64,000 nucleotides of DNA from Coccinella septempunctata (taxonomy: Eukaryota > Arthropoda > Insecta > Coleoptera > Coccinellidae). The notes beneath the pieces are model-generated. The model was given only the letters and a program-made list of their open reading frames with translations, searched no databases and was not told the origin of the DNA. Of the stretch, positions 33,209-45,300 are shown one piece after another. The position numbers and the translations under genes are program-made. Each line of letters opens with the position of its first letter. The first letter of the stretch is position 1. Where the stretch lies: positions 434,001-498,000 of the forward strand of contig NC_058193.1 in assembly GCF_907165205.1 (NCBI RefSeq). Reading direction: 5' to 3'.

Positions 33209-36200
33209 CACTGAGAAAAATCTTGAGGTTACAATGTGAAATTACCCACATATTAGCTGGACAGGTTACAGTTACACAGTTGGATAATTTTTTTCACAAC
33301 TAATATGTGGATGTTTCTACAAGGGTGTTGCGAAATTTCATGAAAAATGTAAAACTATCATGTATATTCACGGTGAATATGAAATTTACAAAAAATATGT
33401 ATTAATTCTCTGTGATATCACAAGTGTTGTAATATTCACCTGAAAAATTACAACTGCTATGCAATATTACAATAAATTTGCGAATGTCAACATGAAACGG
33501 TAATTTCACAACATTATTTTGATCTAAATTTTTTTGAATCACAATAATTTTGTGAATTATCACATGAAAATGTGATTTCACAACGTTATTTCACAAAGTT
33601 ATTGTGATTTGAGAATTTTTCTTGTGAATTTGCGAAGAAAATATGTTGTGTTGTAGAATTACAATGCAGAACCCTTTTAATTTTAAAATTCCTTCACAAA
33701 TGTGCTTATACAATGTGTAATAACACAGTGGTTGTGAAATTACCACAAAAAAATATAATTGTACAACATGATATCGCGGCACAGTTTCCTTCAAGGATCG
33801 AACACTTTTTATTTACATGTCTACAGCAAGAGAAAAATCTTACGCGAAATTGTTGAAATTTATTATGGTCAAAATATTTCTCTCGAATATGAAAACAGAA
33901 TAAAAAAAATAGATCAATCGGTTTCCATTAGAGCGTTCCAAAGATGCCGCTTGAAATTTAATAAACAACTGATGATCTTACGAAGGCCGAAATTGTGCTG
34001 TTCTTTTTCCGATCCACGCAGAGTCTTATATGAAGCTGACTTTTCAGAAGCTCATCTAGTGGCAGCTCCAGGAGCTTTCGGGTGTAGATCGTTGAAGGAA
34101 AGACGAATTTTTTTGTTGTTATAACTATTCTGTGCATGTCTAGGAGTGTGTGTACAGGATTTTTTTATTGCTTCCTCCCCTCCTCATTTTGGACTGCTGC
34201 CTTATATTGATCTGTGTCCACACACCCCAATGCTTGTACATCTTTCTAATTTTGATCCATCAGTACAACATAGAGTCCATACAGATGACTTTTTGTCCAA
34301 TTTATTCATTGCATTGAGACAGTCGTTTTTTGTAGAAATTTTTTTCTCGACTTGTTCTTTATATGAATACATTTCTGAAGATATAAATAAAATATATTTT
34401 ATTCTATTCTTTGTATAATTCATATAGGAGATTATAGGTTCCTGCATTCCTCCTCAACCATAATCGAAAAACAAATTCGGTCACTTGGTCAGAAAATATT
34501 TTGAGTAGGTACCTACTCCTGGAAAAACAAGTCTGGATATTTCTGTAAAATATCTATTTTAAAAATGTGTTAAACACATTCATAGCTTGAACGTAATATT
34601 ACAATATGATTGCAAATATCAAGTCATTTTCCACCTATGCGGTACGTGACGTCGCTCGGCTGGATCCGAATTCACAGCTTCAATGGAATTTCATAATGCA
34701 ATTGTGAAATCACAACTTTCATCTGCTTCTAGATTCATTCCGTGGCCAATCAAAACCTTTCCTGCAACTGGCACCTGCTCGTTGTCCAATCCTATATCCT
34801 ATCGTAGATACTCACTAACTTACCCCATAACCCAATTCATTCTGGAATGATCCACTGTGTCTTCAAGAACTCTGAAGTGCGAAGAGTTATACATGGTTCA
34901 GTTTTTTGTTTAATATGATTAAGTTCCTTCAAGTTCCAAGTATTTCTGCCTTCCAAGTTCCTTGAAGGTTTCAAGTGTGTGACAGAAGAAATATATACTG
35001 GTAAGTAGATAGTTCACATTTTTTAAAGCGATGTTTATTTTTTCGATTTCTGGTTTTTCTTTGGCAGATACTAATGAGAAAAATTTAACAACGCATGCAT
35101 ACAACTTATTATTCAATTATTCTGTATCGAAATATTGCTTATTGGATTCTTACTTATTTCATTTTTTTTTTCAGGAATAAACCACCGATACGAATTCTTT
35201 ATGGAAAAACGATATGTGTTTACAACCTATGTATTCAGGGAGGCCCTCAATTTAATCTATGGAGATGTTCCGAAGGATGCATTTCAACATTCATCCGGAT
35301 TCTGGAAGTAAGTCAAGCACGACAAAAGCAAGTTTTATAGAAAACAAATTCATAAATTTATCTATTCCAGAAGATTGTGTCTTTTTTGTTGGAAAAAGAC
35401 TAGGTATAGGTACTTTGTTTTTGAATTTTAATTTTATACTCTTATGATATGAACCGCTAAATAAGCGCATACTTATATCAATATTTTCAGAAGCTGATAT
35501 TTCATAGTTGAATGCTTCACAATTATGTTGATTTTTTTTTATATTTTGAAAAAAATGTTTATCATTCTAGATGATATTTGTGCTTGTTTGATGTAATGTT
35601 TCATATTGTTTTTTATATTGAAGATTATATCAATTTCATGTTGTGGTTGTTTTTTATAATGTTTCAAATTTTTTGTTTTCCTTATTGATGACTATATTTT
35701 ATGTTGTAGTTGTAATTTTTAATTAATTCAATGTTTTTTTTTCCATATTGAAGTGTATATTTTAGGCAGTGATTGTGCCAAATTTAGTTGAATTTTTGAA
35801 ATTCACAATTTAGTTATGTACAATTACTTTGATCAATAACAAAATAAAGACAATTATCCAGTTATTTTCATGGCTATTTCACGAAGTAATTTTAAAAGGG
35901 TGTGGGGTATTTCTACAATGAATTTTGGAATTTTAACAAATTCTTGAAATTCACAATTAAATACTGTGAATCTGCTCTGTTTATTCACAACATTATAGTA
36001 TTTAACGGTCTAATTGATGTTAAATTCCACGACGTATTTTCGCGAGAACGAGAGGTGATTCCACAATGAATCCTGTTTTTTTCCAAATTTTTTTAATTTT
36101 ACAATTTATTTCTGTAATAATCCTTTGCGAATTCACAGAATACATGTAATTTTACAGTTGATACCATAAAATTCTATTGTGATTTCACAATGAGTATTCA

Positions 36201-36389
36201 CAGGTTTTGTTTCTAGAAAAATCATTAGAAAAAATTTCATGTGAAATCACAACCAACTTGTGATTTATATTTTCTGTGATGTTACAAGGTTTTCGTTTCA
36301 GAATATTCCTTGTGAAATTCCAGTGATTATCGTTGGTCACAAATAACCCAAGATTTTCACTGTAATTTCACTATTTCGTTCTCTCAGTG
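33209..36389. mobile_element. EnSpm/CACTA-like element (b), 3181 bp
   Basis: Starts CACTGAGAAAAATC at 33209 and ends TCTCTCAGTG at 36389, with TA on both sides (33207-33208, 36390-36391). The empty site is seen in family X copy C (GCTCTACACC). Both subterminal regions are packed with variants of TTGTGAAATTACA / TGTAATTTCACA (33230-33760 and 35800-36380). Inside are weak open frames: 33759-34124 on the plus strand, and a possible exon from the TTTTTTTTTCAG acceptor near 35175 to a GAAGTAAGT donor near 35305. I do not recognise a product. Non-autonomous. Confidence 0.65.
33230..33760. repeat. Subterminal array of GTGAAATTAC-like motifs
   Basis: Dozens of degenerate copies of the 10-13 bp motif TTGTGAAATTACA occur in both orientations here and again at about 35800-36380. 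They differ in sequence from the motif in EnSpm (a), although the element termini are alike. Confidence 0.65.
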
Positions 36390-36611
36390 TACACCATTTC
36401 TGAATGAAGCATCCAAAAATACTACGATATGACAAGAAACCATTACTTCCAGTCTTATACATACACTCAATATAATAACGCTCGAAAATGACATTAAACA
36501 CCGTGTATCTCCCTTATGCTTCGAAAACGGGAAATATTTCATAAGAAAAAAATGATTCTCCCGATGTTCTCTACACGTCATATGAGTTTGTCCAGTTTAT
36601 GATGAAACACC

Positions 36612-36753
<142 letters not shown>

Positions 36754-37199
36754 CCAGCATACTATGTTGCGTCCATACATTGTCTTTGGGCCATACACTA
36801 TTGCGTCCTGAATGATACTGCGTCCGTATACCGGACGCAGCATTGTTTTTCAAAGTTTTCTCCGGTATTTCGGGGGATTCAACGACAGGGGTGGTCGCAA
36901 ATCGTGAAGGACGTCGAGAGCTATCTTTGGAACAACTATAGATTTCATTCATCTTTTGATAAAAGAGTTATTCTATGTTGAAAAACATATCTCCAGACGC
37001 AGTAAAGTGCTTCTCATGAAACCTAAAGTATATTTTTAGTTCACGCAAATTCCGCTTCGGGGGCGCTTCAAATGGTGAAAACTGATATACAGTCAATATA
37101 CATCTTTCACACGACGCATAATGTTGCGTCCTAAATCTGGCAACTGTGTATACAAGTAAACCAAGTTGTATTTGCACAACTGAAATGATTTAGCTTCCT

Positions 37200-38638
37200 A
37201 GGCGCCAAGGTCATCCCAAAAGTCTGTTAGGTGAAGAATTGGATTCTGTCTCTAGAGCAATAGCAGGTCCGATTGAAGTGCCCTTATGGTGTTCTTTCAA
37301 CTGATATTGTCATTATTATTTTTTCGAATGAAAATAAATTAAAACTCACGTGAATTTTATTCCACTTCAATTAGAAATCAAACGATAACACTTTCCAGAG
37401 AATTATCGGATTTATAAATTGACATGAAAGCTATCGCTTTATCCGCTTATGCTTATGTCATCTCATTTCACTTGTGAATTAAAAATTTTTTATTCCACTG
37501 GATGAATAAACGTCAACTTCCCTTGTTGCTAGAGGCAAGTGTATTTGCCTCTTCATTTCCTTTAGTTCCCGAGGGACCAGGAACCTAGCTATAGAGTCAT
37601 ACGGTCATACAGAGCAGTTTTTGTTGATCGGTCGTCCTGTAGGCCATCTGGCATTTGTGAATTGGTGTATTCTCCAGATTCTATGTTCTTATGTTGTTAT
37701 CTACTACTTTCTTCATCGTCTTCAATAGAAACGATGTTGAATTAATTGTTCTTGAAGATTGTGGGTCCCCATTTTGATGTGAAGGAAACTTTTGTCCTTC
37801 TCCATTTCCTGTGTATATGACTCATTCTAAGCAGCTTCTGGTTATCTTCAGAAGATGAAGACGAATCTCTTCTTGGATTTTTCTTTACAATTCTGGTAAT
37901 CTATATAGATTGAAGGTGTTCATTGCCCACTCCAAACATCGTCTTTTAAATATCCCAATCTTCCTTACGAGGATTCTAGGTCTATATTGCTGTATCGATT
38001 CTAGTTATGGGTTTACTTCCTGTGAAGGTTGTTTTGGGAAAACTGAAAAATCGTTCCTGTTCTCTTTCGGTGAATTATCCGTCTGGCTTATTGAGCGATA
38101 TTGTAGGGTTGATGACTCCTTTTGCCCTGACCTTTTGTATTCTGAGTGCTGTGGGATTAGAAGTGACATTACCACAAAAATTAAAAAGTTGGTTCTACAA
38201 ATTATGTAAACTCTTGTATATATGTAGTGTCCTTGTAATATATTAATTAATAAGGACTGTCTGTCAAAGTGTATATCACAGAGATGCGAGATCTGATTGA
38301 ATTTAGAACAAATCATATTGTACACAGATGACTGAAACAATATATTTGTTCTGTGCGTAGTAAGGTTGAACAAGCGTACGGGTCTAGAACTTGGGCGTCC
38401 TACATGAAATCCTACTCTAGCGAGTAGATGTGCCATTCAAGGGTCCATGAAGGAACCTCAAACAAACAACGCCCTTCCTGACATCAAGCTTAACTGCACC
38501 GAATTTATTCAACAAAACAGCATGATCTTTCTCGAAAAAACTTCTCTGAACAGCCTCCATTAGTCCGAGAACTGGCAACGAAATTCGGCAAAAGTTTTGT
38601 ACTGGCGCATAATTCAATATGATTTAGTATTCAGGGTG
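37200..38638. other. Non-coding interior of the GGACGCA element
   Basis: No frame here has a recognisable domain. The minus frame 38005-38436 and plus frame 37910-38209 overlap and look like chance. Confidence 0.4.
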
Positions 38639-38639
38639 T

Positions 38640-39065
38640 ACATAAGTCAGCACCCACTCTCAAAGTCAGGTAGTGGAACACCTAGCGGCGACGCGCTTTG
38701 ATGTAGGTATGTGAAATTACAACACACTCTACAAATATTTTGTAATGATTAAAAATTGTCACTAGTTTATAGAACAGAAAACTTGAAAAAGTGGTCAGAT
38801 CTCATTTTAGTGAAACGCGGTGTGTCAGTACACCACATAAGTTGCTGCCTTGACGATGTTGTTTTAAAAGAATTGTATTGGCTGAAACTGCATTTACTGC
38901 TCAAATATTATATATTATTTGTGAATAAAATATTCAGACCACATATCAATAGAAGAGAGGCAGTCAGCAGTCACCCCAAAGTACGGATATTGTAATTTTA
39001 TATAAATCAAAGAGCGTCGCCGTCAGATGTTCCACTACCTGATCTTTTAGCGTGGGTGCTGATTC
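38640..39065. mobile_element. ~425-bp MITE with ~65-bp inverted repeats
   Basis: Left TGTACATAAGTCAGCACCCA and right, reverse complemented, TGTATATGAATCAGCACCCA. Inside both, GGTAGTGGAACA and CGGCGACGC recur in inverted order. Non-coding. Confidence 0.75.
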
Positions 39066-39109
39066 ATATACACCATCAAAACTAACTCATATTTAATTAT
39101 GATCCATTA

Positions 39110-39545
39110 CAAATCTTTTGCCGATTTTCGTCGCCAGCTCTCGGAATATATGTCATTGTGATGTGTATGGCAATCGTATATTGGGTTCCAAGCAACGCAT
39201 CCAAACTCCAGTTTGCTCGTCACAAATGTATTGAACAACAAAATCATGGTTTCCGGATCAGAAAATATCTGCTATTACGCACGATGAATTCATACATTCT
39301 TGGCCTCGTACCAAGTAAATGATTAACATGAGGAACAAATGTAAAACTTTGATCAAAACAACGCCAAGATCTTTTATCTCCGTTTTTTTGCTCAGGACGC
39401 TGCCATCAAGACTATAACTATACAATAAATAGTTCTTCTTCCTGGTGTACGTGTCGACATTGCACTCAAAAATGCTCAATGGTAGTTGATGAGTCCACAA
39501 AGCACGCTGCAGGAGACGCAGTCTTCAATAGAGCCTATATCACCA
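39110..39545 (-). pseudogene. LINE reverse-transcriptase C-terminal fragment
   Basis: Minus strand reads a degenerate KCNV-type segment, CLLYSYSLDG-like text and TEIKDLGVV before a frameshift near 39350. The pattern 'IKDLGVxfd' after a Y-x-x-x-G turn is found just downstream of the RT palm in jockey-like LINEs. Dead copy. Confidence 0.5.
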
Positions 39546-39744
39546 AAGATTTTAAAATCGTCGGCATGAGCCCATGCACGATTAGGATTAATTAGATACA
39601 TCCTCACTTATTCAAACTTCCGAGAGTGGATAACTGGAGTGGAAGGCCTCTAAAATTCCCTGATCGACTTTTTGTTCCAGATCGTAATGCGAGAGGTTTG
39701 GCCAATTAGTTTCGAACTGTTGTAAGTTTTGCTTCAGATGGATC

Positions 39745-39942
39745 TTAATGGTGGATCAGTTCCTCATCTGTAATTTTATATTCGATTATCCTATGGTCAG
39801 AGATTGATGGTTTGGTCACCATTTCCCAAGCTTTAACACTTCTTCTGGAAGCTGCGTTGACCATTGTCACGTCCAGAACCCCTTTTCTTGCCCTAGTGAC
39901 AGAACCAGGTGTTGTCCCCTCGTTCTTGAGATAGTTCTTCAT
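39745..39942 (-). pseudogene. LINE endonuclease C-terminal fragment
   Basis: TRARKGVLDVTMVNAASRRS and KPSISDHRIIEYKI match the end of APE-type LINE endonucleases: L-D-V-T followed by the catalytic S-D-H. It precedes the RT fragment on the same strand, so the two may come from one element with the middle missing. Confidence 0.6.
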
Positions 39943-40200
39943 TCTGCCAGAGTTCTGCAGGCCAGAATAATCTCCAATTCAGTAACGTTATTAGTTCTCA
40001 GATGTAAAAATTCTTCAATCAGATTTACCATTCAAACTTTATGCCCTGGGTATAAAGCCATTGATCCTTTGTATTTTTCACTTTTCTGTTCTTCGTTCAC
40101 TACCACATTATTTTTGGCAGCGAAGGGAATACAACACAAGAAATTCTTTGAGCTCTTTTTCTGGCAGAACTTTATCGAGCTTTATTGTGTGTATATACAC

Positions 40201-40242
40201 GCTTTTTCAACAACTTGGCATATGCCAAGTTGTTGAAAAAGC
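40201..40242. repeat. 42-bp perfect palindrome
   Basis: The 21-bp half GCTTTTTCAACAACTTGGCA plus T is mirrored exactly around the centre CATATG, ending at 40242. No spacer. A second palindrome GTGTATATACAC lies just upstream (40188-40199). Confidence 0.9.
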
Positions 40243-41119
40243 CTAATTGCAATATATGCGAGCTTATCATTCTCAAAAACTACTTTGGTCTTTGGAGGTA
40301 CAAATGAGAGCTTTGGTTATTTGTCTATGCCACAAACTTCTCTCAGATGGAAGTAAGGAATTCGCATTGTGTCTCTCTATATACCCTGATAAAGTATGAA
40401 TTCTGCGAGCGGACAAGATGTGCATTAGAGTTTTCGTCGATCACGGCTAGTTTTGCAAGATGTTGAGGTGACCACTTGCATTATATTCTTCTTATACTAC
40501 CTAGTATTCTAGTATCTAGTATCGCTCCATCTTGATGAAAAAATCCTCCCGTTTCCGACATCAGCTCAGCCGACTCCAGAAAAGCAGAAGATGATTTTTA
40601 CAGCAAGTCATGGTCTTTCAATCTCTTGAAATATATAAAGTATATGTTTACTCATATGATATTCGAATGAAAACTTCAGTTTTGCTTGTCTAATCTGGCT
40701 TTCTAATATCTTTTGTTCTGCTGGCGTGATAGATTTTCCTACTAGATTAAGATCGATTCATATGTCGGATTCTCCAAAGCACTCCAGCTCTTTGACTTTG
40801 ATTTTATGATGAGCTACTATTCCCTTGAGTGGGTCTTGACCTCTCAATAATCTTATTCCAATTCCAACTTTTGTGTATAATGTTGGTATTGCAAACTTTG
40901 AAACCCCTGTCTTCCTGCATTCGAGGAAGTATATCCTTTGTATCGAAGAGTTACAGTTACAATTTGTTCGGCGCATCTGTCGAATCCCCCAGACCTGCTA
41001 CCGCGACCAAAGCGGTCTATTGTGGCACACAAACAAGCTCAAAGAGCTAAACTTCTACCTCAAGTGCCATCTTCCAAAGGGAAGAGATGATAACAGAGGA
41101 GGAGTAGTTCATGAGTTCC

Positions 41120-41290
41120 CCTAGAACCAGCCTGAGCGAACCTTGTCTGCAGCTGGGCAGTCACTGAGGATATGCTCAATGGTTTCGTCCTCCTACAAGC
41201 AAAGAGAGTCCTTGTATATCGAAGAGCTAGGATGCAGGCTACGATTCATATTCAAACTCTTCTATCGAACTCGAGAATTTCATTCGCCGT
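41120..41290 (-). pseudogene. LINE ORF2 C-terminal zinc/RNase-H-end fragment
   Basis: Minus strand encodes EDETIEHILSDCPAADKVRS (41215-41140), the His-Cys segment at the end of R1/jockey-type ORF2 proteins. Isolated and surrounded by stops. Confidence 0.55.
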
Positions 41291-41998
41291 CCATTTAACT
41301 ACCCTGAGAGAGTAGTTGGCTCTCCAGACTGCCAAATTGTTCGTAGGATAAACTAACAACTGTGCAGTTAATGCATTCCTTATTTAAGTTATCTCCAGAG
41401 CACCACTCTCTCACATTCATTTGTCATAAAAAAAAGAAAATGAAAAATATAACGTTTTTAAAATTATTACATAATCACTAAAGCTCTTCTTGACAAAAAG
41501 ACACTTAAAGAGTGTTTGAAACATTCTGAAATACGATTCCCCAAGTGAGCAGTCTACAAACTAAGGATGATAGCCATCATAAATGTAGAGGTGTTTAGAA
41601 AGATAAAAGTTGTAATAACTGGAGCCAATGTTATAATACGATCACGTCATCGAGTTCGAATAATCCTACTGTACCAGATTCTAAACCATATGTGGCAACT
41701 ACGCTGGACGCAACATCATGCTAATGGTGAAAGATTGAATAAAATTCGGACGCAGCATTGTGCTACATATGAAAACAAAATATACGCCGGACGCACTAAT
41801 GGTAGGACCATGAAAGGACGCAATAATGTGCGTATATCAACTTCTTTATTAATAAAGATATTTGAGATCTGAAACGACCAAACTACGTAATTTTTTGCGT
41901 AGATTAATATACTTCGATCAGATTCCACCTAGGTAGCGTATTTCTGGGAGACGCAATAAGGTTGCTTTTTGAAAGGACGCAATAAAGTATGCCAGATG

Positions 41999-43059
<1,061 letters not shown>

Positions 43060-43384
43060 ATTGTTGCCAGAAATCTAAAACAACAGCCTGTACGCTATGT
43101 AGAAATTATTTCGAAAAAAATTATAGGAAAACGAAAACTGAATTAATACAAATAGAGATCATGAAAAAAGCTCAAAGAGACTCATCTAAGTGCTTTGAGG
43201 AAAGACAAATTCGGGTTACAGCTTCTAATTTCGGAACAATATACAATAGCAAATCGGAGAAAACTTTATTTAGTATTTGTAATAATGAGACCAGTAAATA
43301 ATAAATCTGTAGCCATAACACATTGTATTGAATATGAAGGAGAGGCAATTGCACTGTATGAACAGCGAACTAATTCACTGTGTT
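43060..43384 (+). pseudogene. YqaJ-like nuclease N-terminal fragment
   Basis: Plus strand reads KAQRDSSKCFEERQIRVTAS followed by NFGTIY, then after a stop VAITHCIEYEGEAIALYEQ. W/C-FEER-x-x-R-x-T-A-S-N-F-G and an acidic Y-E-x-x-A-x-x-x-Y block are the first two motifs of YqaJ-like exonucleases. The domain is cut off by family X copy C. It is the half missing from the fragment at 20178-20658, but on the other strand, so it is probably a separate copy. Confidence 0.6.
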
Positions 43385-43949
43385 CATGTTTTTTTATTAT
43401 TTCAGATATTCGAACGGGACATTTGAATGGCTGTAAAAACGAAACCGTTTGATATTTTTCGATTCTGTTTTGATATTCGTGTTAGGTATGAAAGTAAGTA
43501 CAATCGTGAAAAATTTCATCAATTTCGAGTGAAATTTTTTTTTCGCTGTAGACATGTAAAAATAAAGTTGTTTTCGATTTCTGAAAAAATTTTTTCACAG
43601 ATATCCTTTAAAAATTGTGTTTATTTAGGAAATGAAAATCAATTTGGCAACCGAAAAAAAAAATCACGAACATTGCAGGTTTTCCGCCATTTTGTAATTT
43701 TTTTTTCGGTGCTCTACACCATTTCTGAATGAAGCATCCAAAAATACTACGATATGACAAGAAACCATTACTTCCAGTCTTATACATAACCGACCACACT
43801 CAATATAATAACGCTCGAAAATGACATTAAACACCGTGTATCTCCCTTATGCTTCGAAAACGGGAAATATTTCATGAGAAAAAAATGATTCTCCCGATGT
43901 TCTCTACACGTCATATGAGTTTGTCCAGTTTATGATGAAACACCCTGTA
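43385..43949 (-). mobile_element. Family X repeat, copy C (uninterrupted)
   Basis: From CATGTTTTTTTATTATTTCA to TGATGAAACACCCTGTA. Serves as the empty-site reference for the BEL-1 and EnSpm (b) insertions in copy B. (TA)n follows its CCCTGTA end. Non-coding. Confidence 0.85.
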
Positions 43950-43964
43950 TATATATATATTATT

Positions 43965-44012
<48 letters not shown>
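43950..44012. repeat. (TA)n microsatellite with TATTTAT interruption
   Basis: TA repeat broken by ATTATTTATT near 43960-43972, between family X copy C and a LINE fragment. Confidence 0.95.
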
Positions 44013-44018
<6 letters not shown>

Positions 44019-44339
44019 ATTCTCTTCTCTCAAAATTCTATCCGGCCAGCACGTTCTTTCTATCGTCCTAAGTTCTGTCCTCGGTAATTTTTCTTCGTCT
44101 AATATCCAACGGACTCTGTTTGCAATGTGTTGGGCGTATGTTCTTCTGTCCGGTCTCATGTCGTTCCATATTTCATTCAGAGTTCGCATGTACGTCTTCC
44201 CTCTGCCGCCTGCTATCCTCATAGCTATAAAGTGTGCGCGTATTGCAGTCGAGTTGTCGACATGTGTCCAGCGCATACGCTTGTCCTGGTGCGTTTGTTG
44301 TTGCTGGCTAGTGGTGGGACGATCCAAAGATTCGGCCAA
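44013..44339 (-). pseudogene. N-terminal fragment of a LINE-like ORF, in (TA)n
   Basis: Minus-strand frame starting MAESLDRPTTSQQQQTHQ and continuing KRMRWTHVDNSTAIRAHF, then NEIWNDMRPDRRTYAQHIAN and DEEKLPRTELRTIER. Sequences of this kind (M-R-W-T, then a P-D/R-R-x-Y-x-Q-H-I-A-x-x-V-R block) occur at the N-terminus of some insect non-LTR ORFs that precede the RT. The frame then runs into the TA repeat, so the rest is lost. Upstream 44340-44565 is moderately GC-rich and likely the 5' leader, with the hairpin GATCTAGGATAGCAACCTAGATC-like stem at 44519-44541. Confidence 0.45.
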
Positions 44340-44563
44340 ACCATCTTCACCTTCACTTGTTTGAGCCTTACGGTGCCAGAACGGAGGTAGGCGCCGCTCA
44401 CCCCACCTGATCCTCCGTCGAGCTGATCCTCTGGACGGTTCCGAAGGGAGCCAGCTCGCAGCTCCCTGCCGCCCTGAGTATTACTATGACTTGCGAGAGC
44501 ATATTTAATTCCACACTCGATCTAGGTTGCTATCCTAGATCGGTGGTCGACTAGGGTACGCGG

Positions 44564-44565
<2 letters not shown>

Positions 44566-44640
<75 letters not shown>

Positions 44641-44641
44641 A
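44566..44641. repeat. (TA)n microsatellite
   Basis: Two TATTATAT-interrupted TA runs. Together with 43950-44012 it brackets the LINE fragment, as if the LINE had inserted into a TA tract. Confidence 0.95.
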
Positions 44642-45300
44642 CGTACAGCCTATAGTTATTCTCCTAACAAGTGCGGAAGATGACTTCCCCGCAAGCGACT
44701 GCCGTACAAAATGAATTATCTTTTTCGTTATAAAGAAATATTTTGTGAGACACTGATCATGACGAGTTAGAAAAGTTAATGAGATATGTTTCGAACCCAT
44801 TATCAAGAGGAGTAAGAAAATTTTAAATGTATTACCTTTCGTTCAAGAAGAAAAAAAGGTTTCATTTCACACACAATCATATTTTCAGACTATTGGCGAA
44901 TCCAAAAATCTAGACGCCCTCTGCCGACTGAAAAAAAATCACTTCCCCCCAATTACCGGGAGAATTTAGCTTTCCCGCACTAGTCCAGAGAAATGGACGT
45001 CGAAGGAAAAATAAGTGCGAGAAAGTAGGTAAAAACGCAGTAGAGCAAAAAAAAACCTTTTCAGAAAAATCGAAGTATCCGTAGTCAAAAAAAGGTTCTA
45101 CAAAATTGAATGAAGTATTTCTTAAAGTAATTTTCTAAATGAAATTTGAGGGGCGAAGCAAATATAAAGCACAAACAAATGAAGAAGTATTTGAAGGCCG
45201 AATCAATAAATCTCTAAAAAATTTGAAATCTTTTTAGCCCTGGTCTGTGAGAAATGGCAATCTTGCCATTTATTGTTGGGCAAATACGTTAATACTTCAT
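44642..45300. other. No gene seen
   Basis: AT-rich unique sequence between the LINE fragment and EnSpm (c). No open frame with a domain. Confidence 0.45.

Noticed and set aside
33759..34447. Genes inside EnSpm (b)
   Set aside because: Open frames exist on both strands but overlap, show no domain and have no convincing shared exon plan with elements (a) and (c).
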